DNA of 64,000 nucleotides from Malania oleifera (taxonomy: Eukaryota; Streptophyta; Magnoliopsida; Santalales; Ximeniaceae), in contig NC_080422.1 of assembly GCF_029873635.1 (NCBI RefSeq), positions 5,560,001 to 5,624,000 on the forward strand. The letters are read 5' to 3'. A program made the translations under genes and the position numbers. The notes below the pieces were generated by a model that saw only the letters and a list, made by a program, of their open reading frames with translations, was not told where the DNA came from and did no database searches. This document shows, piece after piece, positions 23,111 to 35,122 of this stretch; position 1 is the stretch's first letter, and the number at the start of each line of letters is the position of its first letter.

Positions 23111-26100
23111 ATGGACCCAGGGAATAGTGGTACGAATGCTGGGGGTCATAGAGCGGGACCTTCCAGTATGGGAGATGGAGATACTGAGGCTGTAATGACT
23201 TGAAGAATAATGGTATTTAAATAATAAAAAGTGAGAGAAATGGAAACAGTAACAGAAGGAGGCAGCCGACTTCATCGACGACGTTGCACTTTAGGATGTA
23301 ATGACCCATTAAAATCTATCAGGACCTCGTCAACAAACACAGGAGATTCGTCGACGAGGGTACAAGAGGGCCTCATCGACGAATACATGTTTTGTTGACG
23401 AGAAGATACCGAGAGACTGTGTTCAAGCTCTAAATTTCAACAACGAGAAGATGGCATTCTTCGACGAACCTTCTTCGTGACCTCGTCGACGAGATGACGT
23501 GGCTCGTCGACGATGGCCGAAATATAAATAATGCTAAACTCATTTTCTTGCTTAGAAAACTCATCGAAACCCTCTCTCTCTCTCTCGTCCCTACGGTTCC
23601 TCCCTCTTCTCTCTTCGATTTCGGCCTTGTTAGTCGTCGAATCGACGATCTGAGGTCACCACGACGCTCCTAGAGAAGTTCTCTTCAAGTCTATCAGAGT
23701 GGATTGTCGGTGGGACGAAGTTGGATTTCATCCCAGATTCAGGGTAAGGAATTTTTGTTGAAATTTGACTTTCCAACAGTTGTAAGAAATACTGTAGACG
23801 TAGAAATAGTAATAATTTGTTCTGAGATATATGGTTTTCAGGGTATTGAGTGGAGAACCCTGCGGGTGTAGGACCTGTCATAGTAGGGGGATTTTAGCAG
23901 GAATCAAGTAAGAGAAATATGTTATGCTAGGCAATTTTAGAATGATTTTCAGTATGAAATGTATATTTTACCAGGTTATTATTCACAGCAGAACTTTATG
24001 TAGTTTATTAATTATGAATAATATGTTTTAAATTACTGTGTGGCTTGAGAATATAGATATACTACGGAAACATGTTTTACAATATTTTTCAGAGTTATGT
24101 TTTACAGAATATACAGACAGTGGATATGTTTTACAGTAATTACAGAATACCATGATTATACAGTTTACAGTACTATGACATACAGATTTATAGTTCATTT
24201 TAGAAATACATTTGATACAAATACAGTTTATCACAGCGTCATGGTTAATACAGTTATTACAGAATCATGATAAAACATATAGTTGTATATAGAGATGTAT
24301 TATATAGTATCAGACCCTAATGGACCATTACAAACACAGTTTATAGAGTACCATACCGTTGCTATATATAGAATACGGTGCAACCACCTATTTAGATAAT
24401 ACGTGGTAGTAGGTCGATCACATGCCCACGTGTGGATAGGCTCCCCATTAGATATGGGTTAAGGAGGGCTAATCAGACTGATGGAGTATAGTGGTTTATC
24501 CTGGTCGGCCAGCCAGGATAAATCCCACCTACGGGCCACACAACCCTGTCATGAGGGGTTAAATCATGACATACAGTTATCCATCCAGGGAAGTTTTTAG
24601 CTATTATTATGTATGTACAGTTTCACAGAAATATGGAATATATGTATATCTATATTAAAAGTATTATGTATAGAAACCTAAAATACAGATATGTTAAAGC
24701 AACATGGGAAAAGTGATGGTTATATTATTTGTATTATATTTACAGATTCAGTTATACAAGATTATATACAAACAGATCTTCATAGTATTGTAACTCATTT
24801 GCCACACACTAGCAATGGCATATTTCGTCTTACTGAGCGTCATCTCATCCCATTACTTTAACATTTTTCAGGTGATTCAGGTAGGCGAGCAAATCAAGCT
24901 CGCAGATAGAGGGGCTTCAGTACTGTCCTGTTAGTAGAGTGAGTATTTTTGGGAGTATTTATGTATAGCCCTAACCCAATTGAGGGTATTTTGGGAAACC
25001 GTCATATATGTATATTTTGGGGAACATTTTAGCACTCTGGTATTATATATTTTCTTGATTTTGTTTATATGAATTCCGCTTCTCGCTACTTAGGTTGATG
25101 GTTTGGTTTGATCTAGTAGGTATCAGAGCATTATAAATTTTACAGTATAAAAAAAATCAGAACTAGAAAATAAATAGCAGGTCGTTACAGAGGTAGTATT
25201 GCACAGCGTCACCCAGCAGGTGATGGCTGAGATAGCCAGAAGCTCAGGGGAGCATAGCTGCATGATCGAGCAGTTTACGCAGATGAAGCCCCCATCTTTT
25301 GCTGGAGGAGCTGACCCGATTATAGTTGAAAATTGGGTCTAGGACATTGAGGAGACATTGGCAGTGTTTTCATGTACAGAAGAATAGAAGGTAGTATTTG
25401 CAATGTTTAAACTGTCAGGAGAGGCAAAACGCTCGTGGAGATCAATGCGACTGATTGAGGAGCAAAGGTCGGATCTAGTGCTAGTGACGTGGAGTCGATT
25501 CAAGGAACTATTCTTTGAGCGATATTTCCCTACTATCATTTGGAGCGCAAAGGCAGTAGGATTTATGCATTTAGTTTAAGGGCAAATGACAGTATCCTAG
25601 TACGCAGCTCGATTTATTGAGTTGTCTCGATTTGCCCCACATTTGGCACTAGATAAGGAGAAGAAGGCGAGAAAGTTTGAAGAAGGCTTGAGGCAGAACT
25701 TGTTTGAGCAGGTTATCGGTTTCTGGGCTTAGACATTCGCAGAGGTCGTGGATAGGGTTGCAATTATTGAGAGTGGCATGTAGAGAGGCATCGCAACTCA
25801 AAGTCAAAGAAAGAGGCCTGCGCCTCAGGGTTTTCAGGCGGGTTCCAGTCAGGGCCCATGGAGAGGATACCGTTATAGGGGAGGTCAGAGACAACGGGAC
25901 CTCGTGAGAATTAGGGTGTGCAGACCTACCCTGTGTGTTAGACGTGCGAGAGACGACAATTGGGAGAGTGTCGAGCTGGGAGAGACGTTTATTATCATTG
26001 TGGGAGACCCGACCACATGGCACGAACATGCCCAGGACCGTCGATCCAGGTCCCAGCTCCCAGACCCTACCGGGGAGGTTATCAGGCGCTTTACGGAAGC

Positions 26101-26378
26101 CAGTAGAGGAATGTAGCCCCGGCGAGGGTATATACGTTGACGCTAGGAGACGCTAAGGTGGCTGGAGATGTCGTTACAGGTATCTTTACTGCTTTTTTGT
26201 ATCAAACTGTTGTTTTATTTGACACAGGTGCCACTCATTCTTTTGTATCCTTGGGGTATACTAAGTTAGCTAGGATTGAAGCAAAGTTGTTAGATGTTGA
26301 GTTGGGTATAGCCATGCCGACTAGATCTGCTATAAAATGTAGGAAGGTACTTAGGAATTTTCCAGTGGTTATTCAAGT
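23111..26378 (+). pseudogene. Gypsy A gag and start of protease, split and broken
   Basis: The ATG at 23111 starts 'MDPGNSGTNAGGH'. After 26 codons a solo LTR (23191-25189) splits the frame, which resumes at 25190 with 'VLHSVTQQVMAEIARS', 'MKPPSFAGGADPI' and 'SWRSMRLIEEQRSDLV', typical of chromovirus gag. Six in-frame stops (25340, 25385, 25577, 25598, 25730, 25781) all stand where Gln codons are expected. A zinc knuckle near 25990-26035 (YYHCGRPDHMARTC) has Tyr for the first Cys, a G-to-A change. The protease follows with 'VVLFDTGATHSFVS' (Asp-Thr-Gly at about 26221). At 26379 the frame passes into copia C sequence. Confidence 0.85.
23191..25189 (+). repeat. Gypsy solo LTR inside gypsy A gag
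   Basis: It starts TGTAATGACTTG and ends CAGGTCGTTACA (1999 bp). The flanks are GAGGC and GAGGT, a 5 bp duplication with one change; gag reads through if it is removed. At least seven CGTCGACGA-like palindromes (about 23270-23515) precede TATAAATA at 23523-23530, then CT-rich sequence. It is close kin of the gypsy A 5' LTR, so it arrived as a later copy or was left after LTR recombination. Confidence 0.88.
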
Positions 26379-28190
26379 TAAATCCATACATATAACCTTT
26401 GATGAATCAAATCACTATGTTAAAGAAATAACAAATGATGAAAGAGAAGACATCTCACAAAAAGAAGATAATCTTGAAATAAAAGAAGAAAACAATAATG
26501 AAATCTCAAATGAAGACTCCATAGAAAATCAAGAACTTCCTAAAGAATGGAAATATGTTAAAAGTCACCCAAAAGATCAAATTCTTGGAGAACCATCAAA
26601 AGGAGTAACCACTAGAGCATCTTTGAAAAATATATGCAACCATTATGCCTTTTTATCTCAAGATGAACCCAAGAATATTGAAGAAGCCTTAAAAGACGAT
26701 TCTTGGATTATAGCAATGCAGGAAGAATTAAATCAGTTTGAAAGGAGTCAAGTATGGCAACTTGTCCCTAAACCCAAAGAACAATCAATCATAGGAACCA
26801 AATGGGTGTTTAGAAATAAAAAGGATGAAAATGGGGTAGTTGTAAGAAATAAAGTTAGGCTAGTAGCACAAGGTTATAATAAAAAAGAAAGCATTGACTA
26901 TGATGAAACACTTGCTCCCGTAGTTAGAATGGAAGCAATTAGAATGCTCCTAGCATATGCAGCCCATAAAGACTTTAAATTATACCAAATGGATGTAAAG
27001 AGTGCGTTCTTAAAGGATTATATAAATGAAGAAGTGTATGTTAAACAACCTCTAGGTTTTGAAGATACAAAAAATCCAAATGATGTATTTAAGTTAACAA
27101 AGTTTTGTATGGTTGGAAACAAGCTCCTAGAGCTTGGTATGAGAGGCTAAGTAAATTCTTACTTAAAAATGAATTTTCAAGAGGAATGGTAGATAGCTCT
27201 TTATTTATCAAAACCAAGAACAAAGAAATGCTAATTGTTCAAATATAAGTGGATGATATTATATTTGGAGCTACAAATGAAGATCTATGTAAAGACTTTG
27301 CCACATGTATGCAGAAAGAATTTGAAATGAGTATGATGGGGGAGTTAAATTATTTCCTAGGGTTACAGATTAAACAAGCCAAAAATGAAATAGATATAAA
27401 TCAAACTAAATACATTAAAGATATGCTTAAGAAGTTTGATATGGAACAAAGCAAACCCATAGGAAGCCCTATGAGTACCTCAACAAGCCTAGATAGAGAT
27501 GAAAAAAGAAAACAAGTAGACACTAAACACTATAGACGAATAATTGGTAGTTTACTATATCTAACCACTAGCAGACCCGATATTATATGTGTGCTAGGTT
27601 TCAATCAGCACCTAAGGAATCACATCTAACAGCAGTTAAGAGGATACTTAGGTACTTGCTAGGCACACTTGATCTAGGCTTCTGGTATCCAAAGGATACT
27701 GATTTTGAAATGATAAGCTATTTCGATGCCGATTATGCCGGATGTAAGATTGATAGAAGGAGTACAAGTGGCACATGTCACTTCCTAGGACAATCTTTGG
27801 TGTCTTAGTTCTCAAAGAAACAAAACTCCATAGCCTTATCAACCGCCGAAGTTGAATATGTAGCAGTCGGTCGGGAGTTGTTGCGCACAAATTCTATACA
27901 TGAAACAACAATTAAAAGACTTCAATCTAGATTATAAAATAATATCAATAAAATGTGATAACACAAGTGCTATAAATAAATCCAAAAATCCAATTTCACA
28001 CTCAAGAACCAAACATATAGACATAAGGCATCATTTTTTGAGAGATCATGTCCAAAAAGAGGATATAATACTTGAATTCATTAATACAAATGACCAAAGG
28101 GCAGACATTTTTACAAAACTCCTAAGTGAAGAAAGATTTATAACCATTAGGAGAGAACTTAGGTTAATTCACAACAGAGAAGTGTGTTAG
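26379..28190 (+). pseudogene. Copia C RT and RNase H, broken
   Basis: This is in frame with the upstream gypsy protease as one 337-codon ORF (26137-27150). RT motifs are 'ALKDDSWIIAMQEELNQF', 'IIGTKWVFRNKKDENG', 'LVAQGYNKKESIDYDE' and 'QMDVKSAFLKDYINEEVY'. A frameshift near 27108 hits the family's LYGLKQ segment. Past it a stop stands at 27247 where the YxDD motif has Tyr, leaving VDDIIFGA. A further shift near 27580 precedes RNase H ('FDADYAGCKIDRRSTSG'). Near 27807 a stop stands where Trp is expected. The frame 27900-28190 ends the domain ('IKCDNTSAINKSKNPISH', 'RADIFTKLLSEERFI'). It is closely related to copia A at the protein level. Confidence 0.88.
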
Positions 28191-28216
28191 AAAAGAAATT
28201 ATAAAAACTTTCTGAA

Positions 28217-28398
28217 CTTCGGTCGTCTGAACCAAAAAATTCAGACGACTCAATACTGTAGCAAACAGGTTCAGACTACTAAACCTGAAACCTCAGTCGT
28301 CTGGGAGACTACTGACTTTTCAAATTCCAGGTCTGAAAATCTTCAGACGATTGAAGATAATCCTCAATCATCTGAAGTAACGGGATTTAAATATAATA
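28217..28398 (+). promoter_or_regulatory. Internal palindrome array and TATA-like box before env-like ORF
   Basis: Six motifs like CTTCGGTCGTCTGAAC and its reverse (about 28217, 28239, 28269, 28292, 28341, 28363) lie in the gap after RNase H. They match the array in this element's own LTR (33780-34005). A TATA-like TTTAAATATAATAA follows at about 28385, then 'ccctaa', CT-rich leader-like sequence and the ATG at 28577. That is the order of the LTR promoter. I infer a separate promoter for the late ORF. Confidence 0.5.
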
Positions 28399-28576
28399 AC
28401 CCTACTAAAACCCTAATTTTTGTCTTTTGAAGTTCGTTGATACACTCTTCCTAACCCATCTCTCTCTATTTCTCTTCATTCTCATCCTGAAATCACTCAA
28501 TCCAAAACTTTATTCTCACTTCCAAGGTTCATCCCATGAAGCCTAGGGTTCCCGAAATCAGGTTTCTTTATCGAAT

Positions 28577-29875
28577 ATGCCTCGTCTTAAGCAAACGGCC
28601 AATCGTGGCTCTTTGTCAGGAAGGGATGAGCAAAATCTTGACAAATGGCTTGTTGCACCACAAGCCAAGCTTCGTTACCGTGCTTCCCTCGGCACCATAG
28701 ACCCTATTTTAGGTAAGGTGCTAGATGTCTCTTTCCTAAATGCTGAATTTCCAGAAATTCATCCCTTATTCAAAAACATAGGATGGTTTGATTTTGTTAC
28801 TCGGCAACCAAAAGGCATTTTCCCACATCTTATCAAAATATTTTATGCCAACATGACTTATGAAAATGTGATTTTTTCTTCTGAAGTAAAAGGGAAGAAA
28901 ATTTGGTTAAATTCTAAAATTTTATCTCCCATTTTCAAAATTACTCCAGGAGAATTTGATTGTCCTATGCTTGCTCAATCCTGGATTTTTGAATAAGAGT
29001 TTACTCCCAAAACTTTTCTCCCATTGATTATGGATAGCGAACCTATCTATTTTGAACATCCTCCTTTGTACAAGCAACTTAGTTTGAAAGCTCAAATATT
29101 GCACAAAATTGTTGCCTATAACATCCTACCTAAACAAGGTTCATTTGACCACCTTTCATATATAGAGTGCTTCGTCCTTTGGTGTCTACTCAAAGGGAAG
29201 AAACTAGATTTGGTTAGTTTAATTATCAAATGGATGTGAGCAAAACTAGAATCCTCCCGAGTTGTTCTTCCATATGGAGGTGTCCTTACTCTTCTTTTCG
29301 CCCACCTTCAGGTCTCCAATAGTTCTGAATTCTTCATAAAGAGAATCCGCTATGATCTTTTTAATGTTACCTCCCTTAAACAAATAGGGTATGACAAAGG
29401 TACATCGGGTTGGTACTTGAAAATGGGGAGAACTCGGCGTGCACTAGCAGCTGCAACCTCAACCTCAGCCACAGCAGCAGCTCCTTCTTCTCCCATACAT
29501 GATTTGGGAACTTCACACGATGCACCTTCATGGTTTTTATCATTTCAATAAGATTTCTCTAGTTTCTCATATGAAGTGCGCACCAGGCTTAAAAGTATCA
29601 AAGAGAAAGTTACATCTCTTGATCAACGCGTCACTCGAATTGAGGAATTTCAAGCTAAATATTCTAGGGGTGGTGATCCTATGGATATCGGCTCAGCCCC
29701 TCGAAGTGAAGCAAATAGATTTGATGAAGAAACTGAGGACAAGGAAGAAGGTTCTGAAGAAGAAGGAGAACAGGAAGAAGAAGAAGGAACTGAGGAAGAA
29801 GGAGGCCAAGAAGAAGAAGAAGAAGAAGAAGAAGGACAAGGAGAAGCCTCTGAAGATGAAGGACGGGATCATTAA
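28577..29875 (+). pseudogene. Sirevirus late 'env-like' ORF (plant transposon protein domain)
   Basis: One frame of 433 codons with three internal stops (28994, 29237, 29549). The N-terminal part (residues about 30-220) resembles the 'putative plant transposon protein' domain found in third ORFs of Sirevirus-type elements; the clearest segment is 'HKIVAYNILPKQGSFDHL' to 'CLLKGKKLDLVSLIIKWM'. Then come an Ala/Ser-rich linker (ALAAATSTSATAAAPSS), a coiled coil ('TRLKSIKEKVTSLDQRVT') and a tail of mostly Glu. I see no signal peptide and no membrane segment, so 'envelope' would be a positional label only. The antisense Leu- and Phe-rich ORFs are artefacts of the GAA-rich tail. Confidence 0.7.
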
Positions 29876-30039
29876 GAAACAACTAGCATAGATCACTAGC
29901 TACTATGAAACTTGTTGACTGTACCTAAGCATAAATAACTATCAAATATTGTAGTCATAAGGTGTTTGCAGTGTATTGGTTGGATTCTTTTTGTTGGTTT
30001 TTGCAGCTTTTTGGATGTAACACTTCCTTATGTAAACAC
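29876..30039 (+). other. Non-coding stretch after the env-like ORF
   Basis: It belongs to copia C 3' sequence and continues after the solo LTR at 32840. It ends in AACAC, the left copy of the solo LTR's target site. Confidence 0.55.
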
Positions 30040-30088
30040 TGTAATAATCCCAAAAAGGGTTATAAAAGATTAGTGAGGTGATTCCCAA

Positions 30089-30089
<1 letters not shown>

Positions 30090-30157
<68 letters not shown>
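30090..30157. repeat. (TAA)n microsatellite
   Basis: About 22 uninterrupted TAA units, followed by TTAATTAATTAATTAA. A second (TTA)n run lies at about 30257-30295. Both are within the solo LTR. Confidence 0.9.
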
Positions 30158-30257
30158 TAATTAATTAATTAATTAATCGAATTTATAAAAAAGAAAATAA
30201 CAATAATTAAAACTTTTTTTATTAATAAAATATATTATTATTAATATTAATTAAATA

Positions 30258-30296
<39 letters not shown>

Positions 30297-31524
30297 TCTC
30301 TTGAAGCTTCTTTAAAGCTTCAGGAGGTCTTTATTTTCTTCTTCAAAAGAAGAAGAAGCTGCACAGCTTTTCTCTCTCTCCACTCATTCTCTCTCCCTCT
30401 CTCCTCAATTTCGTGGCGGATTCTCGCCCGATCGAGAATCAGAAGATACCATTGAGCTCCATTCTCCGCTGCCGTTATTTCTACTATAGCAGATCGGTGT
30501 AGGAGCAGCGTAGGTGTATCTCCTGGGGTAAGCCAATTTCCCTTTTTCTTTAATTTCTTGCAAATTATAAGTTTGATTGACGAACGGACACCACCACGAG
30601 AATCTAGGGATGATTCTCTACAAGTCTAGTGGGACAGAATTCTCGTGGGATCGTCGTGGGCAAAACCCCAAATTTGGAGAACGGGAGTTATTAGGGGGCT
30701 TATTTTTAATTAATTAGGATTAATTTGGAAATGCTAAAATGTTGAGCATCTAGAGTTGAAATAGGATTTCTGAAATTTAGGAACCCGGTGAGCGCCGCGG
30801 GTGTAATTTTAGGTCCCGTAGGCATAATTCGGGAAATTAAGTGGGAGTGTTAAATGTTAGTTTAAATGTTAATTTGAGGTATATGGAGCCTAGGAAAGGT
30901 TAAATGGGTATTATTTTGGGGAAATAGGTTAATTAATCTAGGAAAAATACAAATTACAGGATTTGAATTTTGGGTGTCAAGGGCGTAAGATTTGAGTTCT
31001 AACGAGACTTTCAGTAAGTCAGGTAAGTGGAATAAATTATAACAGTACTTTGAGAATTACTATTTAAATTAATTTGTGAAAATGAGCATATGGTATTTTT
31101 CTGAAAATTATTATGATATAAATATTAGATAAATTGTGTGGTATGTGAGTAATATTAAATTGTGAATATTAAATGAAAACTGTGTGGTATGTGACTTATA
31201 TAAAAAAATGTGAAATATAACGATGTGTATTTTCTGAGAAAATATTGAAACGAGAATGATTGATATGATTAGTGAAAAATAATGAAATGTGATATTTATG
31301 CGTGAGTAGAGATTATTTGCATGAAAAATGAGTTTGTACAAATTACTGATATGAGTATTTTGGGAAATGTGGAAATACGTGAAATATGATATATATTATT
31401 ATGAGATGATGAAATGCGCACAGAAAATGTTGAGAATATTTATATTGAACTGAATTGTGATTTACTAAAACATGATTAATGAAATGCCAATATTGCATAA
31501 TGATTGTGGGTAGGTGATATTCCT

Positions 31525-31968
31525 TTCCTACTGATGTCGTTGGGGAGGTATGCTCAGTATGGAGACTGTGTGTGTGAAGTTCCTACTGATGTCGTTGGGG
31601 AGGTATGCTCAGTATGGAGACTGTGTGCGTGAAGTTCCTATTGATGCCGTTAGGGAGGTATGTTCAGTATGGAGATTGTGTGTGTGTGGAGTTCCTACTA
31701 ATGCCGTTGGGGAGGTATGCTCAGTATGGAGATTGTGTGTGTGTGAAGTTCCTACTGATGTCGTTGGGGATGTATGCTCAGTATGGAGATTGTGTGTGTG
31801 TGAAGTTCCTACTGATGTCGTTGGGGAGGTATGCTCAATATGGAAATTGTGTGGTGAAGTTCCTACTGATGTCGTTGGGGAGGTATGCTCAGTATGAAAA
31901 TTGTGTTGTGAGGTTCCTACTGATGCCGTTGGGGAGGTATGCTCGGTATAGAAATTGTGAATGTGTTG
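31525..31968. repeat. Tandem minisatellite, eight units of 54-57 bp
   Basis: Units start at 31525, 31580, 31635, 31692, 31749, 31806, 31860 and 31914. Each opens TTCCTACTGATGTCGTTGGG and continues with a GGTATGCTCAGTATGGA segment. Spacing is 55, 55, 57, 57, 57, 54, 54; differences lie mainly in the TG-rich joint. Confidence 0.93.
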
Positions 31969-32839
31969 AGAATTGTAATTATGTAAAGTACATAAATGTG
32001 AATTTATGTATACATAGATATGTAATGAGTTAGAATGAGCAATGATTATGAGAAATGAAAGAGTGTGTGTTTTATAAAATAAATAATTGAGGCGAAGTGA
32101 AACTCTCCGTCTGAGGACTTACTGAGTAAGGTGAGTGCCCTAATAGGTATCATATGTGACCATATGTGGCCGCATAATGTGTTAGGACAGAGGGAAGCCA
32201 CCTGTATGGGTGGGTAATCTTCCCTATTCTCAGGAACTTCGTGGTAAATATGTGTTGGAAATTATTGAATTTAAGAAATGGTTTTAAAGCTTATAAAAGC
32301 TTCTGTTGTATATCTATATGATTATGATTATGTGTATATCAGTGTATTTTCTCAAATGAAACAATAATTTGAAATGTAAAGTGTATTATAACTGAACTCA
32401 TATTGACACACACTGTAAATAATTTATTCATTCTTACTGTGATGTGTCTCACCCAAATTATCTAAATTTTTCAAGGAACAAGGATAGGTCAGGTGATAGA
32501 GCTCCGTGACGATAGGGAGCTGGGACCCTGACACACAAGGTGAGTTTTTGGACTAGGGGAGGTGAAATTCCTCTAGAGTTGAGTTGTTTCTGAGTTTGTG
32601 AGGGTGATGTATATATTTGTATGTTGATACTATGGGTATTGTATTCTGACTGTTATGTATATACTGTGTTCCGCTGTTAGGTTGTATAAATGAAATGATT
32701 TTTTACCCAGTACCCAATGCGGGTCGGGTTGTATGAATGGTAATAGGGTTGTTGACGTGGCCGATTTGTGGGTGTTGTCGATGACGTGTAAATTATTTAT
32801 TTATTATTGAAAAAAAATTGTACGAAAATCGAGGTCACA

Positions 32840-33208
32840 AACAATCTCTTGTTGATTATCAATATGACTTTCTTTCCTATTACTTGTTCTTTTTGAATAA
32901 TGACAAAGGGGGAGAAAGTGTTGTTAGCAAAGATAAATAAAAAATGCGCAATATATGGTAAAGAGAATTTAACAATACGGTAAAAAGATGATAAAAAGAC
33001 TTATATGGAAGTGAACTTGTAAAGATGCTAAAAAGCCTTATATTGAATAAAGTATAACATGTTTAAATGATATGCTAAAGTGATGAATGATATGCTAAAG
33101 AGATATGTCTTCTTGTTTACTTAATCGGATGCTTATAGTAAAGTGGAGTATTTTTCAAAGAAACCCTTATCTTTGCTCTTTGTTTGTCATCATCAAAAGG
33201 GGGGAGAT
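32840..33208 (+). other. Copia C 3' end with polypurine tracts
   Basis: Non-coding. It holds CAAAGGGGGAGAAAG at about 32905 and AAAAGGGGGGAGAT at 33195-33208, directly before the LTR. The second is the usable plus-strand primer; the first is a spare of the type seen in Sireviruses. Confidence 0.7.
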
Positions 33209-35122
33209 TGTTAGCCTAACTAGGCTTTTCAATCAGTTTTGGTGATAACAAACAAAAGATATTTTAACAAGAATATTTAAAACTAGGATATTTTCAATCA
33301 GAATGGCTAAGTTATGTTGTTTCAGGTTTGACAAGAAAACAAGGATCATTGTGGACCATCAAGCTACATAATCTATCAAGTGATCCAAATGAAGTTCAAA
33401 GCAGCACTATATTGATCAAAGCATGGGAAGCTAAAACCAACTCAAGCTAACATCCAAGGGATTTCAAAGCAAATATAAAGTGAATGATTTCAAGCTTAGC
33501 ATATAAGGTTTTAGGAAAGAACAACGTAAGTACTTCAAAGTCAAAATATCTATTAAAATATCTTTTGAAGATTTTTAGGGGAATTACTTGACTCAGAGAC
33601 CTATTTAAAATCCCTGGAAAATGTTTTATAAAAGAATAAAGAAAGAGAGCAAACCATATTTTTTAATTGGAAATTAAAAAACATAAAACAATTTGTTCAA
33701 AAGACTGAAGTTCTATTTAGAAGCCTGAAGTGGCAACTTCAGATGACTGAACTTCAAGTTCGGTTGTCTAAAGAATTACTTCAGATGTCTAAAGAATAAG
33801 CTCAGTCGTCTGAAGATTTATTGGTGAAAGACAAAAACTGGAAGAAGCCCCTCAGATGACTGAACTCTGACTTCGGTCGTCTGAACTTGACTCTTCAGTC
33901 GTCTGACCCTTGACCTCGGTCGTCTGACCCTGTATCTAGTTCAAATTTTTCAAAGGCTAAGGAACTTCAGAAGACTGAACTCGAGTGTTCAGTCGTCTGA
34001 ACACTGTTAACGGTCAAATTTTTCAAAAATTTTATTGTTTAAATATTAGTTGCTTTGCCTCCAAACATTCTAAAAATTTGGGAAATACTCCAAGTAAACT
34101 TGGGCAACAAGAAAACTATTTTGAATGCCTATAAATACATCATTTCCCAAATCAAAACTCACCAAGTATTGAAAAATCTGCCATAAGCTCTCTTGCTCTC
34201 AAAGTTCCAACTTGCTCATCTTTTGCAAACTGAAAGTGCTGGTGTTCTGAGATCATTGATCATCAATCCCTGAATTATACTTGCTTATTTCTCATATGGA
34301 GAAAAGGGAGTTTGGTGACTTCTATTCTTAAGCTTCAAAAGTGTATTTCTTTCTTGATATTTAACTTTTTGAAGTACATAGATTTGAATTGTACTAACTT
34401 ACTATTTGTGTGAGCACTCTTTGTACGCATTCTCTTATTGTTTCTCTTGTAGATATTGGACGATTCCAGGTTATTGGATCGTTGACTGAACGAGAGTACA
34501 TCATTTGGATAGGTGGGCTCTAGCCTATTTGAAGGAGTGCTTGTAAAGGTTTTGTTCCGCCTAATAAAGGAACTACGATAGTGGAACCCTTTGGTGGTTT
34601 GCCAGGGGCGAGGACGTAGACTGTGTTGAAGCCGAACCTTGTAAAATCTTTATGTCTCTCTCTCTTCCTTACTCTTTATTTTATGCACAACATATTCTTG
34701 TGTATACTAAAGTGCAGGTTGCAGGGCTTAACAATCATATTTTAAGGAAGACTCTTGATATTTAGAAAGTACATTTTAATTAACCATTTGCAGAAACCCA
34801 AAAGGGAGTACATTGGTTAATTTGTGGAAATCTTAATCAAGAGAAGCGCAAACAAAAATTTCATTCAAAGCAGATTGCAAACATCCACAGGGAAGCTGAC
34901 AAAAAGCTTAACAAATCTTACATATTTGTCTGAATTTTATACTTTGGTTAATTGGATTGTGTGTTTAAATTTTCAGTATCTTGTGGTGTGTTTTGGTTGT
35001 GGTTATTAGTTGATTGATTTATTTTTTTGTTGTTAAATTAAACAAGTAAGTAGTCAAAAAAGGTTAAAATTTTAAAATAAACCAATTCACCCCCTTTTGG
35101 GAAAGCTATCCTAATTTCAATA
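33209..35122 (+). repeat. 3' LTR of copia C
   Basis: It starts TGTTAGCCTAACTAGG after the polypurine tract and ends CTAATTTCAATA, with TA where CA is expected. It has about eight CAGTCGTCTGAA-like motifs (33780-34005) and TATAAATA at 34130-34137. The leader block (about 34553-34650) has 'ttccgcctaataaagg' and 'gggcgaggacgtagactg'. The 61-codon ORF at 34824 is not a gene. Gypsy B sequence follows at once. Confidence 0.85.

Larger units (their letters stand above)
30040..32839 (+). repeat. Gypsy solo LTR with minisatellite
   Basis: It starts TGTAATAATCCC and ends CGAGGTCACA (2800 bp). The flanks AACAC and AACAA fit a 5 bp duplication with one change. Near the start are a (TAA)n tract (about 30090-30157) and a (TTA)n tract (about 30257-30295). 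An eight-copy 54-57 bp repeat lies at 31525-31968. The segment 'gtgatgtgtctcacccaaat' and the end match, in reverse, the LTR at 37641-42539. There is no coding gene inside; the 115- and 142-codon ORFs are the repeat array read in two frames. Confidence 0.85.
26379..35122 (+). mobile_element. 5'-truncated Sirevirus element copia C
   Basis: It begins abruptly within the region that joins integrase to RT (SIHITFDESN matches copia A's SIHVVFDESN). It continues through RT and RNase H to 28190, a palindrome/TATA block (28217-28398), an env-like ORF (28577-29875), polypurine tracts (about 32906 and 33195-33208) and a 3' LTR (33209-35122). A gypsy solo LTR (30040-32839) sits in its 3' non-coding part. 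The 5' LTR, gag, protease and most of integrase are missing. Right after its end gypsy pol resumes, with a stretch between protease and RT missing. Confidence 0.85.

Noticed and set aside
29679..29896. Leu- and Phe-rich minus ORFs resembling membrane proteins
   Set aside because: They are antisense of the GAA-rich tail of the env-like ORF.
31550..32033. Two overlapping plus-strand ORFs of 115 and 142 codons with repeated peptides
   Set aside because: Both are the 54-57 bp minisatellite read in two frames; there is no start context or domain.
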